64,000 bases of DNA from positions 2,561,501 to 2,625,500 of the forward strand of contig JARHVA010001472.1 in assembly GCA_037957365.1 (NCBI GenBank). The letters run 5' to 3'. Under the pieces are notes generated by a model. It saw only the letters and a list, made by a program, of their open reading frames with translations. It ran no database searches and had not been told where the DNA came from. Origin of the DNA: Torreya grandis. Taxonomy: Eukaryota > Streptophyta > Pinopsida > Cupressales > Taxaceae. Made by a program: the position numbers and the translations under genes. Positions 51,568 to 63,690 of the stretch are shown here, one piece after another; position 1 is the stretch's first letter, and each line of letters begins with the position of its first letter.

Positions 51568-52405
51568 TTTAAGCATATTATGGGATACAAGTGATTTGGT
51601 TAATAATTATATTAGGGTTTGCCTATAATATAAGCATTTGGGCACAATGCGATGGTGAATGTGAGCCTTTCATCTACAAGATAGGTCAAAAACTGAAGGA
51701 TAGAGCCACGACTGATATTTGTGAAGTGTACAAGACTAGTTTACCATATAAATCTAGATTTGTGTATCTACAAAGTCAAGTTGGGTTTAAATTAAGTTAA
51801 AAAACTACATTGCAAGTGTAAGGGAGTAAAAATGCCATGAAATTCATTGTACAAGATTAATTTTCTCTCTCTATCCTAAGTGAGGACTTGTTACAATTTT
51901 AAGTGTTATATACTATTTTTACAAACATGGTTAATGGAATGTGATTAGAGTGTATGAGAATAAAATATTTCTTTTGTGGGTGTTTTATTTACTTTATTTA
52001 TGAACTTATTTTATTAACCATTAATGGATAAATATATTAAATTTATGCATTCCTCATATTATGTGTAAAACTATTAGATTTCATAAAGTTTGCATTTGTG
52101 AATCTCAATAAGTGGATTTTATGCCACATACATAAAATTAGACTTAAGATAAGATTTTCAGCTTCTAAGTAATATTTTTGTTCTCATTACATATGTTTTT
52201 CATATTTCCATTTATATGTGAGAGGGAGAAATTTGATCCATTTTTGTCCATTCTTGAGTAATCCAAGTAGTACTCTAGATTTAGTCTACTGTGGGTTTCC
52301 CCCCCTTTTTACCTTTCATTTCCTTACTGTCTTATTGTAATTTTTGGTTAAAATTACACAAACCCCCTGCACCCCCTACCAAAAAAAAACAAAACTCTAT
52401 CATAT

Positions 52406-53636
52406 TATTTTTATGGAAATTGGGGATTAAGATAGTATTAATCTAATTAAGACAAATTATTGAGTAAATCAGAATATGTAAGTTATGAAATAAATATACA
52501 TGATTGGAAATTATTATTTTTAAAAATGTACTAAAAGGGGAAAATACTAAATACAAATAACTTAGTTAAGACTTGGATTTGAAGGACTACAATAGAGACC
52601 ATGTAATCAACTATGGGACTATGTGAGATCACTGTGAATCAAGAACAAAGATCCGTTATAGTTTGGGATAAGGTTACTCTATTTGAACAAGGTTGGATTA
52701 TGTTGGTGTCTATAGGGTGCATTGATCTCTATTAGCATTTTTTACCTTTTTGAAAGTTTTTATGGGTGTGCTTTTGCCTATAAATCCTATGTATCTATTT
52801 AGATGTCTTCAATCTATCATGGGAGCGACTATGTGCCTTCTTATTCACTCAAAACTCTAGTTCAAATGAAAAGAGGGATGAACTAATGTAAATTAGGGAA
52901 AAATTGGTTAGGGGTTTAAGTTGTGCTTGATCTCAACACCCCATGTGTTAAACATTACCTACATACTAATACTATGAAGATGGATCAAGCTCCATGTAGT
53001 TATCCCATGTTATGGTGATGTGTATGAAATATTGGTACAACCCTGTTGTAATTATATGCTTAGACAATGGCTTGCGATATTAACATTGTATCCATACCTA
53101 TATCAAGCCTACTTGGATTTTATGGACTCAAAATTGAGAAGAATAGGTGATTTCCTCTCAATGTATAGTTAGATAATTATAAAATTTGTAGTAGTGGTAG
53201 CCTCTAGTGAACAAATGAATAGAAAATGTGTTTAAATAGTGATCCTTTTGGAATTTATTTTATTTGGGATTGTGAAAAGTGTGAGATGGCCCACTAGGGT
53301 AAAATTAAATTTGATCAGTTAAACATTATTTGGTGAGAGGACAAAACTAACAGATTCAGACACTACTGGCCAATGGGATTGTCCTGAGAGTGTGATTCAT
53401 CTAGGGAGCAAAGACAACCAAACTAGAATTGTGAATTAGTCAAGGGATGATCTTAAGCTATTTTGAATTAGGAATATGAAGAATTAGTATTAGAGTTACT
53501 TTAAGGTATAGGGTCAACCACATATAATTAGAAGAAAATTAGTTTAAAATTGTGGAATTGAGCACATGTTAAGTGTGCATAAAGGATGGTAAAAAATGCA
53601 TTATTTTAGCATAAAATGTTAATTTTAGTGAATACA
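52406..53636 (-). repeat. 3' LTR of copy 2 (1.23 kb)
   Basis: Matches 58885-60113 along its length; shared blocks include 'ttgaaggactacaatagaga' near 52575 and 'gggactatgtgag' near 52615. The end 'ttttagtgaataca' at 53636 corresponds to 'ttttagtgactgca' at 60113. Confidence 0.85.
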
Positions 53637-53649
53637 TTTCCATCCTTTT
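53637..53649 (-). other. Polypurine tract of copy 2
   Basis: Minus strand AAAAGGATGGAAA directly before the LTR start TGTATTCACT. Confidence 0.65.
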
Positions 53650-56310
53650 AATATAGTAATGAAGCACAATAAAATTACTAGAATAAAATAAATAGATCTA
53701 TACCTAAGCTTACTTGTGTTGACTAGGATTAGATGTAGATCACATGCTGAACAATGATTCGTGCAAACTTGTAGTGAGACATGTATAAATTAGTCCTTAA
53801 TTAGGATAAAAATATGAAACTAAATACAAGAAACTTATAAATCAAATAAATATGAATGAATACACCTTTTCTTGTACACAACCCATTGTGTTTATCAGTG
53901 AAATACTGGTGACTGAAGAGGGTAGAACTCTTGGAGATAAGTTTTGTTGAAACACTTAGATTAGACTATGCTTGCCCCAATCCTCATTAGTATGATAATG
54001 TGATTAAGAACTAAGGATTCACTTGAATCCATTATCTCAAAACTTAAGGTAGCATTATAGCTTAGAATCCCCATATGAATTCCAAAATATAATTCTAAAA
54101 AAAAAAAATGGAGCAAAAACTTGTGTAAAAATATGAATCCATTGCTTTATATGGAATAAGATTCAATCTTGTGTAAAACTAGTATGAAATGAGTCTAGTG
54201 TATACAACATATATAATGACATGAATTTCTATTACCTCTATGGAAACTAGTGTAAAAATGAATAAGAAAGTGATCATGTGCCATGCACATGCGCCCAATC
54301 TGATATCTTAGTATATTAATTTTGATAACTAAGTAAATACAAGTGTACAATTATAGAACACATACCACTCATGATGCCTCTAATATGATAAACATTTATT
54401 ATAAGACTATGTATAAATCTAAAGACCATTTCTGAGTAATTACACAATTTTTTTGGGTAGATTGAGTATATTTCTAAGATTTTTTTTAAAAAATGATTCC
54501 TGGGATGAAAGAACACTATTTTAGATACCAGAGCCTGTGATGTCTAAATGGCATGGTACTATCTGAATATGCTTTCAGGCAAAATTTGAGTATGCACTGT
54601 GATCAAATGACCAAGTGTCATCCTTTTTTGTCTATGTAATAAACTATTTTAGCTTAGTCTCTAAGTCAATCCATTATATATGGCCCCATTTTTGAGGTGA
54701 GTTACGAAGCCTATACAAAAACTTTATCCCAAAATAAAAATTTATGCGAATGATGTTGTATAAAATATTAAAATCTAGAGTAATAATGATAACAATGGAA
54801 ATCATGGTATCATATTCATAATCTAAGCAAAATAGTAATGTATGATACATGTAGAATCAACCATACATAGTGTCATGTCTAGATAGATGTTATGAATGAG
54901 GCACACAATGAATAAATGATGAATACTTAGTACATGAAATTGATATATAAATACTTGTGGAAGATGCATGATATTGATAATGACATTAGCAAATTGGGGA
55001 GATGCATGATATCTATCACAACATCACAATAAATAGTAATAAACAAGAGTCATGACCATGATACATACACAAAGAGCACACATAAAATAACACAAAATAC
55101 AGAAGGAGGCCAATGGGATGCATACAAGGGACATATTCAAATGTCTCACACACACATAAAAACACACAATAAGGTTTAGATCCTCAAACAATGACATATT
55201 TAAATGTCCACTATCTATAGACATGAATACACACAAAACACGAAGCAAAGAAGTAAACATGATGAGCATGCATGAATAAGTGAAATTGATACACATAAGT
55301 AATTTGTAACTATAATATGTTCAAAAACTTAGGTATATAGTAAGATATCAATGCAAAAGTAAGTTATAAAATATGGAAAGATGCATGTAAAGTATTGCAC
55401 TATATTAGGAATAAAAGGGATTGTCATAGAGTGATAAAACCTGAGTAAAATATGCCCCTAATAAACTTTATATGATGCACAAAAGTTGTAAAAGGCTAGT
55501 GACTATTTTGGATCTAACAAATTAGACATTTTTTTCACTAGGATAAGTTTGGTAGAGTTGGACAAGAGTTCAATGCATTATTGTCTCAAAAAATAGTAGT
55601 TTTGTCTTTGTAAAATTTTTAGGTCCAAGACAATATCACCACTTGAAAATGCATCTAAAAGTAACAACCTATATATTATGAAACTAACTCAATTAAACTT
55701 GTGAATCATATTTGATATAAAACTAGATATAGATAATCACTGCATATACTGAAGCATAAATTAATTAAGTAGATGAACTACACAATTTATGCATAGGTCA
55801 TGATTTTTAGAATTTTATAAATATTATTAGTTTTGAATATATATAATTGAAAAGGAACATATTAACCAATGAATCCCATAATATCCTCATAATTAATATG
55901 TATTGCATCTAACATAGGAAGGACGACCTCTCATGAATGGAAAACATCATGCCAATGTGAAGTATTTGCTCTCAACTCAAAATCTAAAAACTAATTTGGA
56001 TCTATGACATAAGTGCCACTATCATGATGATAATATATATTAGCTATGTATATTGTTTAGCATATTGATATTTATGACTCTTTGAAACCCATCATGGTGT
56101 ATAATAATTCAATGTTGGTGTTATTTTTGGAACACTCTTAATGTCTTGTAATATCAATATAGGATATGTTGGGGTAGAAAGTGACTATCTATAATCTATG
56201 ACAAATTTTTGATTAAATTGATTTTCAAGGAAAAGTATCCTTTTAAATTTGACCAATTTATTTTGAATATTTAGAATGGGTTGAACCTTTCCATGTTACT
56301 CAACTGATAT
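53650..56310 (-). mobile_element. Non-coding 3' interior of copy 2
   Basis: No pol domain seen. It is alignable in patches with 805-3640 of copy 1. The minus-strand open frame at 55024-55296 is rich in Cys and Met but lacks any motif and has no partner in copy 1. Confidence 0.5.
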
Positions 56311-56313
56311 ATA

Positions 56314-57260
56314 CTATGTAGGAATAATAACCTTTGGTTGTAGGGGGTATTCAAATGGAATACCATGAATTGTGATAACCTCATTAGGAAAAATGTATTT
56401 TAAATATATGTGTATTTTATAAGGTAATACACAAATCCAATGAATCCAAGGACATCCCAATAACATATCGAAGACTCCTACTTTGGGAACCACTATAAAA
56501 TTTTTGGCCATATGTGCTATACCAACCTGTAGTGGTAATGTGATCTCATCGATAGAACTTTGGACATGTTCATTGAATCCATTTATTACTATTATTGTAT
56601 GAAGTATATAATTTTTTGTGTATCCAAAATGTGAAATAAGTAAGATAGTTCACATATTCACACTATAACCATTAGATTAGAGAGTTTCTGGATTAAACTG
56701 TATTTAAGTTTTTGGTCAAAAACTTAAACATAGTTTAATCCAAAAACTCTCTACTCTAATTCATAGACTGTGGAAATATTATCACTTTAATTACTAAAAC
56801 CATTATCAACCATGACACTCTATATAAGTTTATGATCAATGTAATATTTAATGAATAAAGTCTATGAATCAAAAATGTCATCAAATATCTCATGCTCTGT
56901 GAATGTGATAAGTGGTCTAGATGGCATTGAAACATGATATGTACCAATGATTCTATTCAAAGGATGATGTGCCTTCGTATGAGGATGATAATAAGATGGT
57001 GGAGGGTTTTAATTATATGTGTAATGCACTTTTGATTTATCTATTGTTTCTTGACCTATATGCTTAGGGAAAGGATCATGGAGATCTCCATTGTTCTACT
57101 CTCACTTGGATGTGACTTTGTATTATTGATAGATGTACCCACACCAATGATGTTATTATCTATCCAATCATGTATCCAATGTCTAAAATGGATCCATCTA
57201 TTGGTATTATGCACTGGTGCTCTATGAAAATAAATAAAAAAAACACATCTTGATCAAATC
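56314..57260 (-). pseudogene. Zinc-binding linker and protease remnant, copy 2
   Basis: Minus-strand linker YFHRAPVHNTN near 57235 matches CNFHRAPGHTTN of copy 1. Near 56808 the frame gives MVDNGFSN at the aspartic active site (D-N-G in both copies). Near 56510 comes KNFIVVPKVGVFDMLLGCPWIH, then YKIHIYLKYIF, the usual C-terminal part of gypsy proteases. Between these the frame is broken by stops and by a 90-bp hairpin (56671-56760) absent from copy 1. Confidence 0.68.
56671..56760. repeat. 90-bp near-perfect hairpin (foldback)
   Basis: Arms 56671-56713 and 56718-56760 are 43 bp each, with about 39 paired positions and a 4-base loop GGTC. It lies inside the protease remnant of copy 2, and the comparable place in copy 1 (about 4020-4060) has none. 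It may be a small foldback or MITE-like insertion. No clear target duplication is seen. Confidence 0.85.
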
Positions 57261-57399
57261 CTTTTGGAAGAGCTTTACTCACATCAACCTCTTTAATGGA
57301 GGGAGTGATATGAGGTGACATTCTAATAAATTTTGTAACACTAGAGATATTATTTCAAGTTGTTAAATTATCTCCTTGGAGGATTGGATAATATAATAC

Positions 57400-58850
57400 A
57401 TTAAGTAGGTTTATAAACTACATTCACTATTATCTTTTGTTCACTCTTATTTTCACTTGGTCTCACCTTATATGGTGGCTTAATCAGATTCTTTACATGA
57501 GAAGTAGAAATCAGGGTGGTTACATATTTTAGCTTATTCACTGCCAAGAGCTTAACCTCTCTTTCCTTAACTATGCGACATAAATCCATGAATGATAGGA
57601 AATTATTAAACACAATATATTCATGTAGAGGTGGAACAAAACTCTTTTTGAATATGTCTTGTAATTCCTTGTCTGCCATACAATTATTCATTTTGGATAA
57701 CATGATCTTATACCATAATACATAATCTACAATAGGCTCATTGGATTTTTGTTTGAGATGAAACATTTGAGCTTATGAATTATTTTCATTTAATTTGATT
57801 TAGAAATGTGTAAGGAATGAATTTTACAAAGGATTGAATGCATTAATTGACTGATATGGTAAATTGTAAAACCATCTCAGAGCATACTCTTTTGAACTCC
57901 TAAAAAATAACTTGGTCAACAACCTATCTTTGGATGCATAGTCCAAAAATGTTGAATCAAATTCTCTCAAATGTTGTTTAGAGTCATCTTTTCCATCATG
58001 TAATATAATATTAGGTATAAAAAAACTAGGTGGTAAAAGATAGGCAGAAATATGTCGAGCCAATAGAGTATGATGCGAGTCAGGGGTCATATTAGGTTTT
58101 AAATCACCTTGTTAAAAATGTAACACATTAGTCTATAGAGCCACAATGTTCTATATAAGGGATTGTACATTAGGAGTAGAATGTGATATAGCCAAAGGTG
58201 GTGTAAAGAGTGATTGAGTATATATTAGCATATTAATGTAGTAAAACCCTCGGGTTACCCTCATGGTATATGTTGGTATAAAAGTTTTAATGAGTGATGC
58301 AAAGATAGGTACTAAATACATAGTGGTAGATGTCTTATATGATTGAGCCAAAATTTCAATTTTTATTTTAAAAAGAGTTTACAAGATATTATGATAATCT
58401 AGAGGTTGTTCATAAATTATTTGCAGAAAATTATTAATAACTTGAAATTTATTAGGCTCTAAAAATTATCATTAATAGGTGGAATTACATCTTGATGCTT
58501 ATCTTGAGAGTCTATATTCTGATTATCTTGTTCATGTTTTGAAATATTATCATGCACTTATACATATTGAGCTTGTTCATTCTTATCTAAATATATTGAG
58601 AAACCCTTGTTCTTATCCATATTATGTGCCTTATCAAAATAAATTTGAGTATGCTCAACTTGAGTACCACTTAGTCTATCACTTATTCTAAGAAAGGTAG
58701 AAACATTTTTTTTAGATTGCACAAAATATGAAATATAAAATTGGAATAGTATTACTAACAAAGAATTTACCAAATATGAAAACCCTAATACAACAATTAG
58801 AAACAATAAAAATAAGGAAAAACACCCTAACAACATGAATGGTTAGGGTT
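57400..58850 (-). pseudogene. gag remnant, copy 2
   Basis: Open pieces are at 58151-58351 (N part), 57824-58090 and 57401-57766. The middle piece has LLARHISAYLLPP, IILHDGKDDSKQHLREFD and EYALRWFYNLP, the capsid pattern of plant gypsy gag (small hydrophobic block, then ALRWF/W). The last piece has MFHLKQKSNEPIVDYVLWYK, MADKELQDIFKKSF and LCRIVKEREVKLL, matching copy 1. The gag is in three frames, so inactive. Confidence 0.8.
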
Positions 58851-58870
58851 TTGAAATACTCAACAATAAA

Positions 58871-58881
58871 CAAGTTCACCA
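58871..58881 (-). other. Primer binding site, not initiator-Met (copy 2)
   Basis: TGGTGAACTTG on the minus strand, three bases after the LTR end ...AAAACA. It is homologous to TGGTGAACCGGAC of copy 1. Confidence 0.5.
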
Positions 58882-58884
58882 ATA

Positions 58885-60113
58885 TGTTTTATCAAAATTG
58901 GGGATTAAAAGAGTATTAATCTACTCAAGACAAATTATTGAGTAGATCATAATATGTAAGTTATGAAATAAATACACATGACTTATCTATAGCTTACTAT
59001 TGTTAGAAATGTGTTAAAAGTGGAAATTACTAAAGACAAATAACTTAGCTAGAACTCCAATCTGAAGGACTAAAATAGAGACTCTGTAATCGACTATGGG
59101 ACTATGTGAGGTTGCTGTGAATTAGGAACATGACTCTATTTTATTCTTGGAAAAGGTCAGTTTGAGTTGGTGTTTTTACGGTGCATCGACATCTATTAGG
59201 ATTTTTATCTTCTATGAAAGTTTTGATGGGTGTGCCTTCACTTATAGATCATGTGCATCTATTTAAATGCCTTTGATCTATCATAGGTGTCGATGTGTGT
59301 CTTATTCTCCACTCAAAACCCTAGTTTAAATGATAAGAGGGATGAACCAATGTAAAATAAGAAAAATGGGTTAAGTTTGAAGTTGTGTTTGACCTTAATG
59401 CCCCATGTGTTGAGCGTTACCTACATACCAATAATATAAAGAGGGATCAAACTCTATGTATTTCTCTCATGTTACACTGATGTGTGTAAAATACTGATGA
59501 AGCTGTATATGTTGGTGTAATCATGGTGTAATTATGTGCTTAGACAATGGCTTGTTACCTTGTTATTGTATTTAGACTAGATCATGCCTACTTGGGTTGT
59601 GTGGACTCATAATTGGGAAGAATATGAGCTTTCCTCTCAATGTGCAGTTAGATAATTCTATAATTTACAATATTGGTAGCCTTTAGTGAACAAATGAATA
59701 GAAAATATATCTATATAGTGATCCTACTAGGATTTATTTAAATTGAGATTGCCACATGTGTGGGATGACTTGGATTAGATTTGAATTTCATAAAATATCC
59801 ATTATTTGGTAGGAATATGAAACTAGTGGATTCAGATACTATAGACTAATGAGATTGTCCTAAAAGTGTGGTTTTGTCAAAAGAGCAAAGATAACCAAAT
59901 TGGAAGTATAAATCCATCAAGGGATGAGATTAGGCTATTTGGAATGAGGAATAAGAAGAATTAGCATCATGATTATTTTAAGGTATAGGGTCATCCACAT
60001 ATAATTAGAATAAAAGTGGTTTAAAAATGTGTAATTGAGCATAGGTTAAGTGTGCATAAATGATGGTCACAAGTGCATTGATTTAGAATTGAATATTAAT
60101 TTTAGTGACTGCA
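58885..60113 (-). repeat. 5' LTR of copy 2 (1.23 kb)
   Basis: Plus-strand edges are TGTTTTATC at 58885 and ...GACTGCA at 60113; homologous to 52406-53636. Confidence 0.85.
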
Positions 60114-60480
60114 AATATAAGGTAGTTGCCCATTTTAAATGCAAAGTGAAATCATTCATTCCATCATGATATTTCCACATATGTTGCATGTTATGCAAAC
60201 ATATTTTAGGTGGGTTAATAAAAAAACAAAAAGAATCATAATAAATTAAAATTGTGGCAACAAGTTTTAGTGATTCCTCTCAAGATCGAAGTGCCTTGTA
60301 CATTTGATTTCTAAATAATTAAAATAACCACTCATAGAACATAGAGGTTGGAAACTTTTTTGAAGAAAATAACTTGTTGTGCATTTATCTTTGTGATTCA
60401 AGCAATGGAATTGGTTCTATCTACCCTATTGGTTCTCCTTATCCCATGAGGAAAGTTCCTTAGGCTTTAGCTATCACATA
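60114..60480. other. Spacer, nothing recognised
   Basis: AT-rich, without repeats or domains that I can identify. Confidence 0.5.
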
Positions 60481-61045
60481 TCAATTTTATATGATAAACA
60501 ACACTAATGCTAAGGGGGGGGGGTGAATTAGTATTATGTAAAATTTTACTATAAAAACTAAAATCCACACATAAAGCATTCACAAAAATAAATAACACAG
60601 TGACACTGGATTTACATGGAAAACCCTTTCAGGAAAAAACCACAGATGATGAGTTGCTTGGATCTACCTTCCAAATCCAACCAAAAATATAAATGAATAT
60701 AAAATGTTTGTAGGCACAAACCCATTAGAAACACTAATCCCCAACACCAAGCACCAACTTGGAAAATTTGAAGGCACCAACCTCCTGGAGACACCAATCC
60801 CCACACTAAACAAATTATCTTTTGAATAACACTCTGCTTTCTTTTCTTCTTTGCTCAAATGATATTCATAAACAGAACTTTGCTCTTCCTCTCTTCCTTC
60901 TCTCTCACACTTCTATGATATTCAATCAAATCGAATGCTTGTAATACTTTCACATCTCTTCTTCCTTATATAGCTTTTAAAAAACTTCACCCAAGAGTGG
61001 AGTCCTATGCAAGAGACACCCTTTTACCAAACAGGTGTGTTTTAA
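60481..61045 (-). mobile_element. Copia-like LTR fragment
   Basis: Minus-strand reading gives a TATA box CTATATAAGG (60973-60964) followed by the block 'ttttccatgtaaatccagtg' (about 60623-60604), a common copia LTR element, then TTCACC and a C11 tract (60523-60513). That order resembles the U3-R-U5 layout of copia LTRs. Minus-strand open frames at 60612-60858 run through R/U5 and are not genes. No partner LTR is in the window, so it may be a solo or truncated LTR. Edges are uncertain. Confidence 0.5.
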
Positions 61046-61288
61046 AATTTTATTTTAATCAAAACATAATTAAACCTCTAAGAGGGGTGATTTTCCCAAG
61101 GTGAAATCTTGAAAAAATAAACAATAAATGATATGATGTTTAGGGGTTTAAACCATCATAAAAAATAATTTAACTCATCATCAATTGCTACAAAATGAAT
61201 CTCTTTGTTTCTAGGCCCTTCATTAATAAATCGTTGTAAATTTATCTTTTAATGCTGGTCCCTTATGGACAATTTGAATAGAAATAAT
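61046..61288. other. Short spacer
   Basis: Nothing recognised. Its last five bases, ATAAT (61284-61288), would be the target duplication of the copia element to the right if that insertion is intact. Confidence 0.4.
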
Positions 61289-62048
61289 TGTTAGGATAAA
61301 TTAAAACCTAGATCTATCCCCAAATCGTACATAAGAGAATCTATGAAATGAATTAATCAAACATTCAAAAAATAAACATAAACATGCACATAACATGAGA
61401 CACCAGATTTAACATGGTTCACCCAAGATGGGATACATCCACCAAACTTGTCTAGTATATTATTTCCAGCAATACAAGGGAGAAACAAAATCTTGTAACA
61501 AACCCTGTTATATCTCTCTACCTTTTTTCCCTCCTCTCTGTGTACAATAATTCATTATTTTTCACACTCATACATCTCAGGCATATATCAATACATTTTA
61601 GGGTAAAAACACCTAAACATAAAATCTACCATTAGATCTATTTTTTTTAATTAATGGCCTCGATTGACTACATAATTATAATTTAACAAAGTAATTTTAA
61701 TAAAATTTTTCTCTAGGGAGCATGGCCCTGAACCCTGCAAGGGGGTTTCCCCCCTTGCAACCCCCTATGCCATTACGGATTAAAAGAATGGGATCAAAAT
61801 TTGGCTAAAATAACATCAAAATTTTAACCTTTGATATTGGAAAACAATCAAGCTCCATAACTAACAATAATTTATCCTCAAATGGGTAGGCATCCATTTT
61901 CAAAAATGCCATACTTATGATGGGAAATATCTATCCAAAATTTTTGTTAATTTTTGATGGATCCCTTCACTTATGTTAGCAATTTTGTTTGCCTTCAAAA
62001 ACTCTTCTATTGACTATTCCCTTTGACATCAATGACAATATTCCAACA
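61289..62048 (-). repeat. 3' LTR of copia element 2 (760 bp)
   Basis: On the minus strand it begins TGTTGGAATATTGTC and ends TTTATCCTAACA. It contains 'atcttgggtgaaccatgtta' (about 61428-61409), the same motif as in the nested copia LTR. The single LTR was delimited by the polypurine tract and the TG/CA ends. Confidence 0.75.
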
Positions 62049-62060
62049 ATATCCCCCTTT
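62049..62060 (-). other. Polypurine tract of copia element 2
   Basis: AAAGGGGGATAT on the minus strand directly before TGTTGGAATATTG. Confidence 0.8.
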
Positions 62061-62217
62061 ATCATTGATGGCAATCCTGTAACAAGATAGTGTATAAACT
62101 CCCCCTTTCTTTAGTTCTCCTTCTTTTCTCCCCATATCTGTAATTCTCCACCTTTGACCTCAATGGCAAAGGTTTGTCCACGGTTCTCGCCCTAAACTGA
62201 TGCTACTTCTTGAGAAT

Positions 62218-62780
62218 TTAATGACTTAATGAGAATGTTATCACACCTAAATTTTTTCTAAGGTACTCAAAAATCCATTTTGAGAGGGGATTTGTGAAAA
62301 TGTCTGCTATCTTCTCTTTTGTGGTAATGTAGTCCAACGTAACATTATTTTTAGCTACTTTCTCTCTTAAGTAATGATATTTGATCAAAATATGCTTAAT
62401 TTTGGAGTGCATAACTAGATTCTTCAAAATTTAATTGCACTAGTATTATCATATAATATAGAAATGGGATCATCTTTTTCTACCTTAATATCTTGTAGAG
62501 TCTGTTTAATCCATAGAACTTGTGTGCAACATGATATTGTTGCTATATATTCTACCTCCATGGTGGACAAGGAAACATAAGGTTATTTTTTGCTCAACCA
62601 AGACACTGAATTTCGACCAAGAAAAAATGTTCCTCCACTTATGATTTTCCTATCATCCATGTCACCTACCCAATCTACATCTGTATATGCTATTAAGGTG
62701 AAATCTTCACCTCTTGGATACCACAAATCATAATCCAAAGTCCCTTGTAGATATCTGAATATTCTCTTAACTACTTGCAC
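62218..62780 (-). pseudogene. copia RNase H, element 2
   Basis: Starts VVKRIFRYLQGTLDYDLWYP then AYTDVDWVGDMDDRK (62780-62583). After one stop come LSTMEVEYIATISCCTQVLW and YDNTSAIKF (near 62450), the acidic catalytic positions. After a shift it resumes with NLVMHSKIKHILIKYH and ends ADIFTNPLSKWIFEYLRKNLGV (62427-62218). Only a few lesions separate it from a continuous frame. Confidence 0.85.
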
Positions 62781-62894
62781 ATGTATTTATTTTGGGGCTT
62801 CTTATAAATTTTCAACTAAACCAACTGCTTATATGATATCTAGCTTGAAGGCTATTATATACAATAAGCTACCAATCATTGACCTGTATAGAGT

Positions 62895-63690
62895 CTAATT
62901 TGCTTTAGGACAACCATCATCCTTAATCAACTTGCATCCTATAACGATGGGTGTGCTGACTATTTTGAAATATTCCATTTCAAACTTTTTTAACATCTCC
63001 TTTACATACTTAGTTTGAGAGATAAATATTCCCTTTTTAGATTGAAAAATTTGTAAATTAAGGAAAAATGACAACTCTCCTAGCATTGACATCTCAAACT
63101 CATTTTGCATATTTTTGGCAAAATCTTGGTACATTTTTCTATCATCTCCTCCAAAAATAAGATCATCTACATATACAACAATAATCAATTGATGATTACC
63201 TTCTATCTTAATGTAGAGATTACTATCTGCTACTCATCTTTTGAACCTTTGTTGAAAAATATGTGTCAAGTCTTGAGTACCATGCTCGGTGGCTTGTTTT
63301 AGCCCATATAGTGCCTTTTTCAATTTAAACACAAAATCCTTGTTTTTTGATAATAAAAAACCTTCTAACTTCTCAATGTAAACTTCTTCTTCTAGTTTGT
63401 CATTTAGAAATGCAAATTTGACATCCATTTTAAAAACCTTAAAATTTTTACAGTTATCATATGCCAAGAACGTTATAATAGATTCTCATCAAGAAATAGG
63501 AGAAAAAATTTCTTCAAAGTCAATACCTTCTACTTGAGCATACCCTTTTCATACTAACCTTGTTTCTGGTTACATCCCCATCTTCATTCAGGTTATTTCT
63601 AAAGACCATTTGGTGTTAATCACATTTTTGTCCTTTTGTCTTGGAACAAGTTCCCAAGTTTCATTATTTTTTATTTGGTTCAATTATTAC
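62895..63690 (-). pseudogene. copia reverse transcriptase, element 2
   Basis: From 63690: NETWELVPRQKDKNV, then VEGIDFEEIFSPIS near 63530, then FKMDVKFAFLNDKLEEEVYIE and KKALYGLKQA (63467-63234), then VVYVDDLIFGGDD (YVDD at 63173-63162) and the thumb region to 62895. YVDD is intact. A few stops and shifts separate the pieces. Confidence 0.87.

Larger units (their letters stand above)
47266..52405. other. AT-rich spacer without recognised genes
   Basis: No transposon domain, RNA gene or host gene is recognised. It contains microsatellites (48092-48117 and 51482-51563) and two short tandem duplications (48777-48850 and 49070-49200). A 69-codon plus-strand open frame at 51591-51800 begins MIWLIIILGFAYNISIWAQ, like a signal or membrane segment, but nothing supports it as a gene. 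Confidence 0.5.
52406..60113 (-). mobile_element. Gypsy-type gag-protease element, copy 2 (TR-GAG-like), near complete
   Basis: LTRs 52406-53636 and 58885-60113 (1231 and 1229 bp) flank a 5.25-kb interior. On the minus strand: 5' LTR, primer site TGGTGAACTTG (58881-58871), gag (about 58850-57400), zinc-binding linker (about 57250), protease (about 56900-56314), 2.6 kb without recognised coding, polypurine tract AAAAGGATGGAAA (53649-53637), 3' LTR. No RT, RNase H or integrase is recognised. Possible target duplication is CATAT (52401-52405) against AATAT (60114-60118), four of five matching. Its shared design with 603-7517 argues that loss of pol is a family trait. Confidence 0.75.
61289..63690 (-). 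mobile_element. Ty1-copia element 2, 3' half (extends past the window or is truncated)
   Basis: Minus-strand order is RT (63690-62895), RNase H (62780-62218), about 160 bp of tail, polypurine tract AAAGGGGGATAT (62060-62049) and 3' LTR (62048-61289). Open pieces are long and lie nearly in the same register, so it is less decayed than the nested copia. Integrase, protease, gag and the 5' LTR would lie to the right of the window. RT sequence stops being clear near 63690. Confidence 0.85.

Noticed and set aside
60513..60523. G11 tract as a polypurine tract
   Set aside because: On the strand that carries the TATA box it is a C run inside a copia-like LTR; no LTR start follows it.
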